A stretch of DNA of 64,000 nt from NCBI GenBank assembly GCA_963770765.1, contig CAVYQS010000017.1, positions 1 to 64,000 of the forward strand. The letters run 5' to 3'. This DNA comes from CAVPCY01 sp963770765. GTDB taxonomy: Bacteria; Actinomycetota; Coriobacteriia; Anaerosomatales; PHET01. Positions 7,524-15,563 of this stretch are shown one piece after another (position 1 is the stretch's first letter; each line of letters opens with the position of its first letter). The notes beneath the pieces are model-generated. The model saw only the letters and a list, made by a program, of their open reading frames with translations, did not search any database and was not told the DNA's origin. The position numbers and the translations under genes are program-made.

Positions 7524-8101
7524 AGGCGCCACCTCGCGACACAGGCGTTCCAGACCCGCACCGTCTGCGGGTGGATGGGCTTGCCGGCGTCTATGAGATG
7601 CCGCAGGGAACGCTGGTACGCTCGCGCGAACAGCTCGCCCAAGGGAATCGCACCCACTGCGTCTCTCAGCTCACCAACGCCCTCAAAACCACGTTCGGGC
7701 TCGATCATGTCGGCCACGAAGACGACGATATCCAGGTCTGACATGTCCTCAGCACCGAGCGTGTGCCTCTCGACGGCCGAGATGACATCGTGGGGCAGGT
7801 CGTCGAACGCCTCCGATATCGCGGCGGCTCCCGTGAGGGCGTGCAGGAGATACGGTCTCTGACGCTCCACCGCGTCGACCGATACCCCCATCACTTCCGC
7901 CGATGCCAGCAGCCGGTCGGGTCCGATCTCGCGGTCCCAATCGTGCAAGAGCCCCGCAAGCCGGGCAAGGGCGGTGTCGAGCCCGTAGGTCGCCGCCATC
8001 GACTCCGCTGTCTCGGCGACCCGTACGCTGTGTGCGAACGACGCTTCGCTCAGCCGGGCAGCAAGACGGCGCGCGGCCAGATCGTAGTCGGGCGTGGTCA
8101 C
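7520..8101 (-). CDS. yqeK: YqeK-type HD-domain hydrolase
   Basis: This 193-residue HD protein has H-SVRVAETA, LLHDWDRE and later His/Asp motifs (ERHTLGAEDMSDLDIVVFVADMIEPERG) typical of YqeK. Known YqeK proteins hydrolyse diadenosine tetraphosphate. The gene sits directly after nadD with a GTGA overlap, the conserved arrangement. A longer in-frame reading runs into nadD and is rejected. The HD metal ligands appear intact. Confidence 0.93.
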   Translation of the reverse strand: MTTPDYDLAARRLAARLSEASFAHSVRVAETAESMAATYGLDTALARLAGLLHDWDREIGPDRLLASAEVMGVSVDAVERQRPYLLHALTGAAAISEAFDDLPHDVISAVERHTLGAEDMSDLDIVVFVADMIEPERGFEGVGELRDAVGAIPLGELFARAYQRSLRHLIDAGKPIHPQTVRVWNACVARWRL

Positions 8102-8718
8102 TGTGCGGCCTCGCGGTACAGCCCGTGCTTCTCGACGTAGGCCACGACCGGCTCGGGAGTCAGGTACCGTATCGGGCGCCGCTCGGCGACCCGGCGACGA
8201 AGGTCCGTCGACGAGATCGCGAGCGAGGGCACCTCGATGTAGTCGATCCGGAATCCGGAGGCGATCTCCTCGTGTTGGGCTCGCGCCTCCTCGAGATCGT
8301 AGCCGGGACGGGTCGCTGCGATGAACGTCGCGAGATCGGCGACCTTGTCGGCGTCCTTCCAGCCCACGATCTCCCACACGGCGTCGGCACCGGTGATGAA
8401 GAACAGTTCGGCCGAGGGACCGTGCAACTCCCTGAGAGCAGAGAGCGTGTCGACGGTGTAGGTCAGTCCCGGCCGGTCGACCTCCATGCGGCTCACATCG
8501 AAATCGGGATTCGCGGTGGTTGCGAGCACCGTCATCAGATAGCGATGCTCCGCCCCCGTGACGACCGAGGAGACCTTCGCCGCGGGCGTGCCGGTGGGCA
8601 TGAAGATGACCCTATCGAGGTTGAACTGGACAAGGGCCTCCTCGGCGGTCACGAGGTGCCCGAAGTGGATGGGATCGAACGTCCCGCCCATGATTCCCAG
8701 TCGTGTGCCGCGAATCAC
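8098..8718 (-). CDS. nadD: Nicotinate-nucleotide adenylyltransferase
   Basis: This 206-residue nucleotidyltransferase transfers AMP to nicotinate mononucleotide in NAD synthesis. It shows GTFDPIHFGHL near the N-terminus and ISSTDLRRRV near the C-terminus, the two signature motifs of NadD. The GTG start overlaps the proA stop (GTGA), and its own stop overlaps yqeK. The length matches the family. Confidence 0.96.
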   Translation of the reverse strand: MIRGTRLGIMGGTFDPIHFGHLVTAEEALVQFNLDRVIFMPTGTPAAKVSSVVTGAEHRYLMTVLATTANPDFDVSRMEVDRPGLTYTVDTLSALRELHGPSAELFFITGADAVWEIVGWKDADKVADLATFIAATRPGYDLEEARAQHEEIASGFRIDYIEVPSLAISSTDLRRRVAERRPIRYLTPEPVVAYVEKHGLYREAAQ

Positions 8719-9968
8719 CCTCGGATCTGCCCGTCTCCCATCAGCATGAACTTGGTCGACGTCAGCGCCGACAAGCCCATGGGCCCGCGAGCGTGCAGCT
8801 TCTGGGTCGAGATACCGATCTCAGCGCCAAGACCGAACTCTCCCCCGTCGGTGAAGCGCGTGGACGCGTTCACGTACACGGCGGCCGCATCGACCTCCTG
8901 CAGGAACCGCCGAGCGGCGGCGTAGTCGCTCGTCACGATGGCCTCTGAGTGCTTCGTACCGTACGTGTTGATGTGCCCGATGGCCTCCGAAAGGCCGGAT
9001 ACCACCTTCACCGACATCTTCAGTTCGTGGTACTCGGTGCCCCAGTCGGCTTCGGTGGCAGCCTCTATGCGCATGACGGCTCCCAGCGAGCGCGTCTTGT
9101 CGTCCGCGTAGAGCGTCACGCCTGCCTCCTCGAGCTCCTTCAGGATCGGAGGGAGCATGCGCTCGTAGACCGCTTCATCGCACAGCAGCGACTCGGCCGC
9201 ATTGCACACACTGGGCCTTTGGCACTTGGCATTGACGACGATACTGCGAGCCATGTCGGCGTCGGCGGTCTCATGGATGTAGACGTGGCAGTTGCCGATG
9301 CCCGTCTCGATCACGGGCACCTTGGCGTTCTCGACCACGCTGCGGATCAGACCGGCACCGCCTCGGGGAATCAGCACGTCGATGTAGCCGTGCAGCCCCA
9401 TCAGCTCCTCGGCAGCGGCGTGATCGGTCGACTCGATGGACTGGATACAGCCCTCAGGCATGCCGGAACCTGCGGCCGCGGTGGCGAGAACCCGCGTCAA
9501 GGCGAGATTGCTCTTGTGCGCGAGCGAACCACCACGCAGTATCACCGCGTTGCCGGTCTTCAGACACAGGCCCGCCGCGTCTGCGGTGACGTTGGGTCGC
9601 GCCTCGTAGATCATCCCGACCACTCCCAGAGGCACGCGAACCTGGCGCAGTTCGATACCGTTGGGCAGCGTGGAGCCCTCGATGACCTCGCCTATGGGGT
9701 CGGGCAGGAGTGACAGCGCCCGAAGCGCCTCGGACATCGACTTGAGCCTGGCCGGGGTGAGTTCGAGCCGGTCGAGCAGCCCCTCTCCGGTCCCTTGCGC
9801 TCGAGCCGCGTCGATATCGGCCTGATTGGCGGCGAGGATCTCGTCCTGCTGCGTCATCAGAGCGTGGGCCATGACGAGCAGAGCGCGATTGCGTTGCTCG
9901 GTCGATGTGACGGCCAGCGCGGTCGCCGCCTCACGAGCACGCTCAGCGAGGTGAAGTACCTCCGACAT
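8715..9968 (-). CDS. proA: Gamma-glutamyl phosphate reductase
   Basis: This 417-residue enzyme of the aldehyde dehydrogenase superfamily reduces gamma-glutamyl phosphate to glutamate semialdehyde in proline synthesis. The catalytic Cys lies in QRPSVCNAAE, and the NAD(P)-binding region GMIYEARPNVTADAAG is intact. The ATG at 9968 is preceded by AAGGAG at six bases; a TTG one codon upstream is possible. It follows proB with a 39-base gap. Confidence 0.97.
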   Translation of the reverse strand: MSEVLHLAERAREAATALAVTSTEQRNRALLVMAHALMTQQDEILAANQADIDAARAQGTGEGLLDRLELTPARLKSMSEALRALSLLPDPIGEVIEGSTLPNGIELRQVRVPLGVVGMIYEARPNVTADAAGLCLKTGNAVILRGGSLAHKSNLALTRVLATAAAGSGMPEGCIQSIESTDHAAAEELMGLHGYIDVLIPRGGAGLIRSVVENAKVPVIETGIGNCHVYIHETADADMARSIVVNAKCQRPSVCNAAESLLCDEAVYERMLPPILKELEEAGVTLYADDKTRSLGAVMRIEAATEADWGTEYHELKMSVKVVSGLSEAIGHINTYGTKHSEAIVTSDYAAARRFLQEVDAAAVYVNASTRFTDGGEFGLGAEIGISTQKLHARGPMGLSALTSTKFMLMGDGQIRG

Positions 9969-10007
9969 CAAACGCTCCTTCCGGACTACCGACCGACAAC
10001 CGCATCC

Positions 10008-11111
10008 CTAGAGGATCACGAGCCGGTCCCGATGGACCACTTCCTTGCCAGCAAGATGCGGATACTCGACTGCTATGGCAGGCGTCTTCATGCCTTTGAC
10101 GAGGCTGAGGTCACGTGCGGAGATCTCGCTCATTCCGCGCCCGACCACGGCTCCGTCGCGGTCTGCCAATACTACCGCATCGCCTGCCGCGAACTCCCCG
10201 CTCACCGATACGACACCGGCGGGCAGCAACGACGTCTGGCGCTCGAGCAATGCACGCTTGGCACCGGCGTCGATGACGATCTCCCCGGCAGGGTTGCGCC
10301 CGAGTGCGATCCACAGCTTGCGGGCCCCCAACGAGCCTTCTCCCGGCTCGAAGACCGTCCCGCACGCGCGACCCGCCACCGCATCGACCACGACGTTGTC
10401 ACGGCCACCATCGCACACCACCATCGGGATGCCCGCCTTCATCAGAACGCGCGCCGCCTCGATCTTGGTCGCCATGCCGCCGCTGCCGTTCTCGGACCCC
10501 GCACCACCGGCGGCGGCCACGAGGTCGTCGGTGAGCTCGTCAACGTGTTCGAGCAGACGTGCTTCGGCACTGATGCGGGGGTCGGCGTCGTAGAGCCCTG
10601 CTATGTCCGAGAGGAGCACGACCAGACGGGCGCCGACCATCGTCGCGACCAGAGCCGCAAGCGAGTCGTTGTCGCCGAAGCGGATCTCGTCGACGGCCAC
10701 GGTGTCGTTCTCGTTCACGACGGGAACCGCGCCCAACTCCAGCAGGCGCTCGAAGGTGTCTCGCGCGTGTAGGTAGGCCTCCCGGTGGCCGGTGTCGTGC
10801 CGAGTGAGGAGCACCTGGCCCACGGTGACGCCCCTCTCGGCGAACAAGGAGGCGTACGTCTCCACCAGGGCGACCTGTCCCACCGATGCCGCTGCCTGCA
10901 GGGAGGGCATGTCGGTCGGTCGAGTGTCGAAACCAAGACGCTCGAGACCCGCCGCGATCGCTCCCGATGTCACGATGAGGGGTTCGTCTCCGGCTCGACG
11001 CACCTCGCAGACCTGGTCGACGATCGACGCGACGATCCCACGGTCGATACCCTCGCCGAGGGGCGCGATCGTCGACGAACCGATCTTGATCACGACTCGC
11101 CTGGTGCTCAC
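10008..11111 (-). CDS. proB: Glutamate 5-kinase
   Basis: This 367-residue protein has an amino acid kinase domain (VVIKIGSSTI at the start, then GGMATKIEAARVLMKAGIP) and a C-terminal PUA domain (about 275-360), the full-length bacterial form. It phosphorylates glutamate as the first step of proline synthesis; in the family proline inhibits it. The GTG start overlaps the obg stop. An obg-proB-proA-nadD order is common in Gram-positive bacteria. Confidence 0.97.
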   Translation of the reverse strand: MSTRRVVIKIGSSTIAPLGEGIDRGIVASIVDQVCEVRRAGDEPLIVTSGAIAAGLERLGFDTRPTDMPSLQAAASVGQVALVETYASLFAERGVTVGQVLLTRHDTGHREAYLHARDTFERLLELGAVPVVNENDTVAVDEIRFGDNDSLAALVATMVGARLVVLLSDIAGLYDADPRISAEARLLEHVDELTDDLVAAAGGAGSENGSGGMATKIEAARVLMKAGIPMVVCDGGRDNVVVDAVAGRACGTVFEPGEGSLGARKLWIALGRNPAGEIVIDAGAKRALLERQTSLLPAGVVSVSGEFAAGDAVVLADRDGAVVGRGMSEISARDLSLVKGMKTPAIAVEYPHLAGKEVVHRDRLVIL

Positions 11112-12451
11112 TCTTCCTCCAAGAACGGCTCATCCTCGATATACGGGACCTCAGCATCATCGGCAAGACCGGCATCGAACTCGAACGCACGGCCCAGAAT
11201 CCGGACCTCATCACCATCGCGGGCCCCGGCATCGATCAGTGCCTTCTCGACACCCGCCTTCACCAGCCGTCGCTGGAGGAACGCGAGTGCCTCCTCGTTG
11301 TCCCACTCAGTCTGTATGACCATCCGCTCGATGCCCTTGCCATCGACACGGAACACACCGCCACCCATGTTCACCACGGTGAACTCGCGATCACGGCGCT
11401 TGTCGTGTTGCCAGACCTGTTCGAAGCCCTCGGCTTCGGCGGCGGAGGCGGTCCTGAGATCATAGACCCGCTCGGCGACCCACCTGACCATCGGGTCGAT
11501 GCCCTCGCCTGTCACGGCCGAGACCGCGAAGTACGCCAAGCCGTCCGACTCAGCCCGCGCGCGCAGCCGCGCATCGGCCTCTTCGACTCCGACCACGTCG
11601 GCCTTGTTCCCGACGATCACCCGGGGTCGGACCGCGAGTTCGCGTGCGTGCAGTTCGAGCTCGCGGTTGATGATCTCGTAGTCGCTGATGACGTCGCGTT
11701 GCTCGTAGCTCCCGGTGAGATCGACGACGTGGATGATGAGCGCACTGCGCTCGATGTGGCGCAGGAACTCGTGACCGAGGCCCTTGCCCTCGTGGGCACC
11801 CTCGATCAGACCGGGGACATCAGCGACGACGAAGCTTCTGCCGCCGGCTTTGACCACCCCGAGATTGGGGACGAGCGTCGTGAACGGGTAGTCCGCGACC
11901 TTGGGCCGAGCGGCGCTGATACGAGCGATCAGCGAGGACTTGCCCACGCTGGGCATGCCCACGAGCGCGGCATCCGCGAGAAGCTTCATCTCGAGCTCGA
12001 TCCACCGCTCCTCGGCGGGCTCACCCAGTTCCGCAAAGGAGGGTGCGCGCTTCGTGGGGGTGACGAAGTGGATGTTTCCTCGGCCTCCGTGACCGCCCTG
12101 CGCCACGACAGCACGCTGCCCCGGGCGGCACAGATCGCCGAAGACCTCGCCGGTCTCCGCGTCCCTGATCACGGTGCCGAGAGGCACCCTGAGCACGAGA
12201 TCGTCGCCACGAGCCCCGTGGCGTATCGCGCCCTTACCATGAACGCCTTTGGGGGCTTTGAAGTGGCGCTTGTAGCGGTAGTCCATCAGCGAAGAGATGG
12301 ACGGATCGGCTTCAAGCACGACGTTACCGCCACGACCGCCGTCTCCGCCGTCGGGACCGCCCTTCGGCACGTGCGCCTCACGCCTGAACGACATGCAGCC
12401 GGCGCCGCCGTCTCCCGCCTTGACGTGGATCTTGACCTCGTCGATGAACAC
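11108..12451 (-). CDS. obg: GTPase Obg/CgtA
   Basis: This 447-residue protein has the glycine-rich Obg fold (GDGGAGCMSFRRE ... GGDGGRGGNV), a GTPase domain with GMPSVGKSS and DVPGLIEGA, and a C-terminal OCT domain. Obg acts in late 50S assembly and stress control. Translation starts at a GTG. An acidic tail (about 435-447) follows the OCT domain. It lies downstream of rpmA and rplU, the near-universal arrangement. Confidence 0.97.
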   Translation of the reverse strand: MFIDEVKIHVKAGDGGAGCMSFRREAHVPKGGPDGGDGGRGGNVVLEADPSISSLMDYRYKRHFKAPKGVHGKGAIRHGARGDDLVLRVPLGTVIRDAETGEVFGDLCRPGQRAVVAQGGHGGRGNIHFVTPTKRAPSFAELGEPAEERWIELEMKLLADAALVGMPSVGKSSLIARISAARPKVADYPFTTLVPNLGVVKAGGRSFVVADVPGLIEGAHEGKGLGHEFLRHIERSALIIHVVDLTGSYEQRDVISDYEIINRELELHARELAVRPRVIVGNKADVVGVEEADARLRARAESDGLAYFAVSAVTGEGIDPMVRWVAERVYDLRTASAAEAEGFEQVWQHDKRRDREFTVVNMGGGVFRVDGKGIERMVIQTEWDNEEALAFLQRRLVKAGVEKALIDAGARDGDEVRILGRAFEFDAGLADDAEVPYIEDEPFLEEE

Positions 12452-12500
12452 TTGGGTCTCACGGTCCTTCCCGGGGCGCTACGCGCCCATGATATGCGAA

Positions 12501-12535
12501 CGAGCCCCCCGCCGGGTGAATCGGCAGAGGGCTCG
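12501..12535 (-). terminator. Weak hairpin between rpmA and obg
   Basis: CGAGCCC and GGGCTCG form a 7-bp outer stem, with a short inner GC pairing, in the 116-base gap. There is no U-tract. It may be a partial terminator or RNA-processing site that lowers obg expression relative to the ribosomal protein genes. Confidence 0.35.
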
Positions 12536-12567
12536 ACAGTCGCGAAATGCGTCGTCCGTGTAGCCTC

Positions 12568-12822
12568 TTAGGCCTCGAACGGTCGAACGTGTACGCGGCG
12601 CTTCAGACCCTTCGTGAACTCGACGACGCCGTCGCGAAGCGCGAACAGCGTGTCGTCACCACCGCGACCGACACCCTCACCTGGGTGGATGTGGGTACCG
12701 CGCTGGCGCACGATGATCGTGCCGGTGCCAACGCTCTCGCCGGCGAAACGCTTCACGCCGAGTCGCTTGGCCCGTGAGTCGCGGCCGTTCTTGGTTGAGC
12801 CAAGACCCTTTTTGTGTGCCAT
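12568..12822 (-). CDS. rpmA: 50S ribosomal protein L27
   Basis: This is an 84-residue L27 with the typical N-terminus MAHKKGLGSTKNGRDS and the RQRGTHIHPGEGVGRGGDDTLFA core. The N-terminal arm reaches the peptidyl-transferase centre. There is no Firmicutes-type cleavable extension. It lies 15 bases after rplU. Confidence 0.98.
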   Translation of the reverse strand: MAHKKGLGSTKNGRDSRAKRLGVKRFAGESVGTGTIIVRQRGTHIHPGEGVGRGGDDTLFALRDGVVEFTKGLKRRVHVRPFEA

Positions 12823-12837
12823 CTGAGGATCCCTGCC

Positions 12838-13233
12838 TTACTCGTTCTCAGCGGTCTCAGCCACAGCGGGCTCTTCGACCTTCTCGGCGGCCTTCTTCTT
12901 GGGAGCGGCCTTCTTCTTGGGAGCACCGGCTGCGACGTCTGTGATGCGGACGCGCGTCAGATTCTGGCGGTGACCCTTGAGGCGCTTGTAGCCCTTGCGC
13001 TTCTTGAACTTGAAGATGATCGCCTTGTCGCCCTTGAAATGCTCGACGACTTCGGCGGTGACCGAAGCCGAAGCGAGCAGCGTCGGGTCCGTGACGATCT
13101 CACCCTCGTCTGCGAGGAAGAGCACGTCGAACTTCACGCTCTCTCCGACAGGGGCGTCGAGCTTCTCTACGGTGACCACGTCACCTGCAGCGACCTTCAG
13201 CTGCTTACCACCGGTAGCAACGATTGCGTACAT
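12838..13233 (-). CDS. rplU: 50S ribosomal protein L21, with Lys/Ala/Glu tail
   Basis: This is L21 (MYAIVATGGKQLKVAAGDVV ... KKRKGYKRLKGHRQNLTRVRI) in residues 1-103. An extension of about 28 residues follows, first Lys/Ala-rich (two PKKKAA-type repeats) and then acidic. Such tails occur in several actinobacteria. It is the first gene of the rplU-rpmA-obg operon, with a promoter just upstream. Confidence 0.97.
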   Translation of the reverse strand: MYAIVATGGKQLKVAAGDVVTVEKLDAPVGESVKFDVLFLADEGEIVTDPTLLASASVTAEVVEHFKGDKAIIFKFKKRKGYKRLKGHRQNLTRVRITDVAAGAPKKKAAPKKKAAEKVEEPAVAETAENE

Positions 13234-13271
13234 CGGGAACCTTTCATCGCTTCGTAAACGCGCGAGGAGAT

Positions 13272-13300
13272 ATGCTAACAGGGCTGCCGAGAGGCGTCAA
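13272..13300 (-). promoter_or_regulatory. Promoter of the rplU operon
   Basis: Read on the minus strand, TTGACG (13300-13295) and TAGCAT (13277-13272) are separated by 17 bp. They lie about 40 bases before the rplU start. This is one of the clearest sigma70-type promoters in the window. Confidence 0.65.
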
Positions 13301-13323
13301 CGCACGACTCAAACGACAACGCA

Positions 13324-13344
13324 CCCGGGCGTATCCATACCCGG
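13324..13344 (-). terminator. Hairpin after the RNase G gene
   Basis: CCGGG-TAT pairs with ATA(C)G-CCCGG in the short gap between the RNase G stop and the rplU promoter. It lacks a clear U-tract. It probably separates the two transcription units. Confidence 0.4.
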
Positions 13345-13363
13345 CCGGCTGGATCAGGGTGAG

Positions 13364-14857
13364 CTATCCACCGAACGGTTTGCGGCCGAACAGCCCCGTA
13401 CGCCCTTCGATCAGTACACGGACCTCTGTCGGGCCCGCCGACTCCTCCGGCACGATGGTGACCTGGATCCCGGTCTCGGCCTTCAGGCTCGCGGCGACGT
13501 TGAGCCCCGGCTCCGTGACGAGCGCGAATGTCTCGGGATTGAGTCCGAACAGGTACGCGTCGCTCTTGCCGGAGCGAAGCAGTTCACGCATCCGCCGCTC
13601 AACCGAGATTCGGCGCGTCTGACGCGAGACCACGCGCCCCTCGCCCCCACAGCACGGACACGGCTCTGTGAGGACGCCGTAGAGCCCATCGGTGACGTTC
13701 TTGCGCGTTATCTCCACCAGTCCGAGGCGCGAGATGTCGCTCATCCGCGTCTTGGTCCGATCCTGCTCGAGGGCCTCCGATAGCCGCTGCAGTACGAGAG
13801 CGCGGCTCGCAGACTCCTCCATGTCGATGAAGTCGATCACGATGATGCCGCCGATGTCGCGAAGTCGAAGCTGGCGAACGGACTCCTCTGCCGCCTCGAG
13901 GTTGGTCTTCAGGATGGTCTCTTCGAGGCTGCGTTTGCCCACGAACTTCCCGGTGTTCACGTCGATGGCGGTCAGCGCCTCGGTCTTGTCGATCGTGAGA
14001 TAGCCGCCACTGGACAGCGGGACCGTGCGTCGCAGCGCCGACTCGATGGTGTCTTGGACTCCGTATGCCTCGATCAGCGGGGTGCGCTCCTTGTAGAGCT
14101 GAACACGACGCACGAGCTGAGGGGACGTCTTCTTGAGGAAGGAGATCACCTTCTCGTAGGTGGGTCGATCCTCGACCTGGAGGCGGCGGAACTCCTCAGA
14201 GAACACGTCACGCACGAAGCGCAGCGCGAGATCCATCTCGGTGTAGATGACCTCCGGCGCGAGCGCCTCGGTCGACTGGTGGCTCACGCGCTTCCAAAGG
14301 CGTAGGAGGAACTCCAGGTCGCTCATGAGGTCACGCGGTGAGGCGCCCTGCGCGACGGTGCGGACTATCACGCCCACACCGCTGGGTACCGCGGCGTCGA
14401 TGATCTCGTGCAGGCGGTCACGCTCGTCGTCGGGCAGCTTCTTGGAGACCCCGACGAAGTTCGAGAAGGGCATGAGCACGAGGAACCGTCCCGGGAGGGT
14501 GATCTCTGTCGTGACCCGAGCGCCTTTGGTTCCCATGGCGTCCTTCACGACCTGCACCATCACCTGCTGGCCCGGCTTGAGGAGCTGCTGGATGTCGCGT
14601 CGCGGCAGGTCCTCCATGCCCTCGGGCGAGACGACTTCGTCCACGTACAGAAACGCGTTCTTCTCCAGGCCGATGTCGACGAATGCCGCCTGCATACCGG
14701 GCAGCACGTCGCTCACCTTGCCGAGGTAGACGTTCCCGACAACGCTTCGTTTGGGTCGTTCGATATAGAGTTCGACGAGCTCCCGGTCCTCGAGCAGAGC
14801 CACCCGAGTCTCGTTGGTGTCGTGCGAGATCAGCATCTCGCGGGCCTTCTCGGCCAC
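13364..14857 (-). CDS. rng: Ribonuclease G/E family endoribonuclease
   Basis: This protein of about 497 residues starts at GTG with GGGAGG upstream. It contains an S1-like domain (GNVYLGKVSDVLPGMQAAFVDIG), the RNase H-like/catalytic region (LTAIDVNTGKFVGK, GGIIVIDFIDM) and the zinc-link CPCCGGEG. It lacks the long scaffold tail of RNase E, so it is of RNase G type. It would process rRNA and mRNA. It lies between the radical-SAM-linked gene and rplU, as in many actinobacteria and Firmicutes. Confidence 0.94.
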   Translation of the reverse strand: MAEKAREMLISHDTNETRVALLEDRELVELYIERPKRSVVGNVYLGKVSDVLPGMQAAFVDIGLEKNAFLYVDEVVSPEGMEDLPRRDIQQLLKPGQQVMVQVVKDAMGTKGARVTTEITLPGRFLVLMPFSNFVGVSKKLPDDERDRLHEIIDAAVPSGVGVIVRTVAQGASPRDLMSDLEFLLRLWKRVSHQSTEALAPEVIYTEMDLALRFVRDVFSEEFRRLQVEDRPTYEKVISFLKKTSPQLVRRVQLYKERTPLIEAYGVQDTIESALRRTVPLSSGGYLTIDKTEALTAIDVNTGKFVGKRSLEETILKTNLEAAEESVRQLRLRDIGGIIVIDFIDMEESASRALVLQRLSEALEQDRTKTRMSDISRLGLVEITRKNVTDGLYGVLTEPCPCCGGEGRVVSRQTRRISVERRMRELLRSGKSDAYLFGLNPETFALVTEPGLNVAASLKAETGIQVTIVPEESAGPTEVRVLIEGRTGLFGRKPFGG

Positions 14858-14870
14858 TGGTCCTCCCCCG

Positions 14871-15563
14871 TCACATGGGACGCGACCAGACCCCCTCATC
14901 GGATTCGATGAGCGTGTCGCGTCGTGTCGTGCGCACGGCGGACGCGGTCAGGCCGACGCTGACGAGAGATTCCCGAATGAGTGCCTCTGGGCGAAGGGAC
15001 CCCTGGGGGCCCATGCGGACGGTGAGTTCGATCGCGACTCCTCCGTCCCTGTCACTGACACGCGCATCTTCCGGGATGCTGTGCGCCAGATCGAAAACCT
15101 TGTGTTTGCCCTTGTGCACGATCGCGAACTGCCCGCCAGCCATCACCTGCGCGAGTGCCGCGTGCGTCTTCTGAGTATCGATCTCCTCTCCATCGACTTC
15201 GATACAGTATCGCGCAATCGTCAAGGCAGCGGTGAGCGAAGGTTCGTTTCCGGCGATATACCGCGTCTCCACCGGCGAAAGATCCACGGGTGCTGCCGCG
15301 CACAACGCTCCCAGCGCCTCCTGCGCGTCAGTGTAGCGCGTCAGCCAGATGTCGTAGTACTCGTGATCGCCGCCGGTTCCCACGGGAAGCGCGGGACCGA
15401 ACGCGGCCTTCAGATGCGGATGGAACCCTTGTGTGATCGCGTAGGGCATCTCCGCCCTCCTGATGATGCGCTCGAGCGCGTGAACGACCTCCAGGTGCGA
15501 CAGCCATCTCAGCCGACCCGTCTTGCCGTAGCACACGCGCAACCTGAACTCGCCCGGGGTCAT
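14871..15563 (-). CDS. Radical-SAM-linked DUF2344 (TIGR03936) protein
   Basis: This 230-residue protein has the TIGR03936 signature FRLRVCYGKTGRLRWLSHLEVVHALERIIRRAEMPYA-TQGFHPH. The family is nearly always encoded next to, or fused with, a TIGR03960-type radical SAM protein. Here its ATG overlaps that gene's stop (ATGA). The molecular function is unknown. An RNA- or tRNA-modification role has been suggested from its fixed place beside RNase G. Confidence 0.88.
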   Translation of the reverse strand: MTPGEFRLRVCYGKTGRLRWLSHLEVVHALERIIRRAEMPYAITQGFHPHLKAAFGPALPVGTGGDHEYYDIWLTRYTDAQEALGALCAAAPVDLSPVETRYIAGNEPSLTAALTIARYCIEVDGEEIDTQKTHAALAQVMAGGQFAIVHKGKHKVFDLAHSIPEDARVSDRDGGVAIELTVRMGPQGSLRPEALIRESLVSVGLTASAVRTTRRDTLIESDEGVWSRPM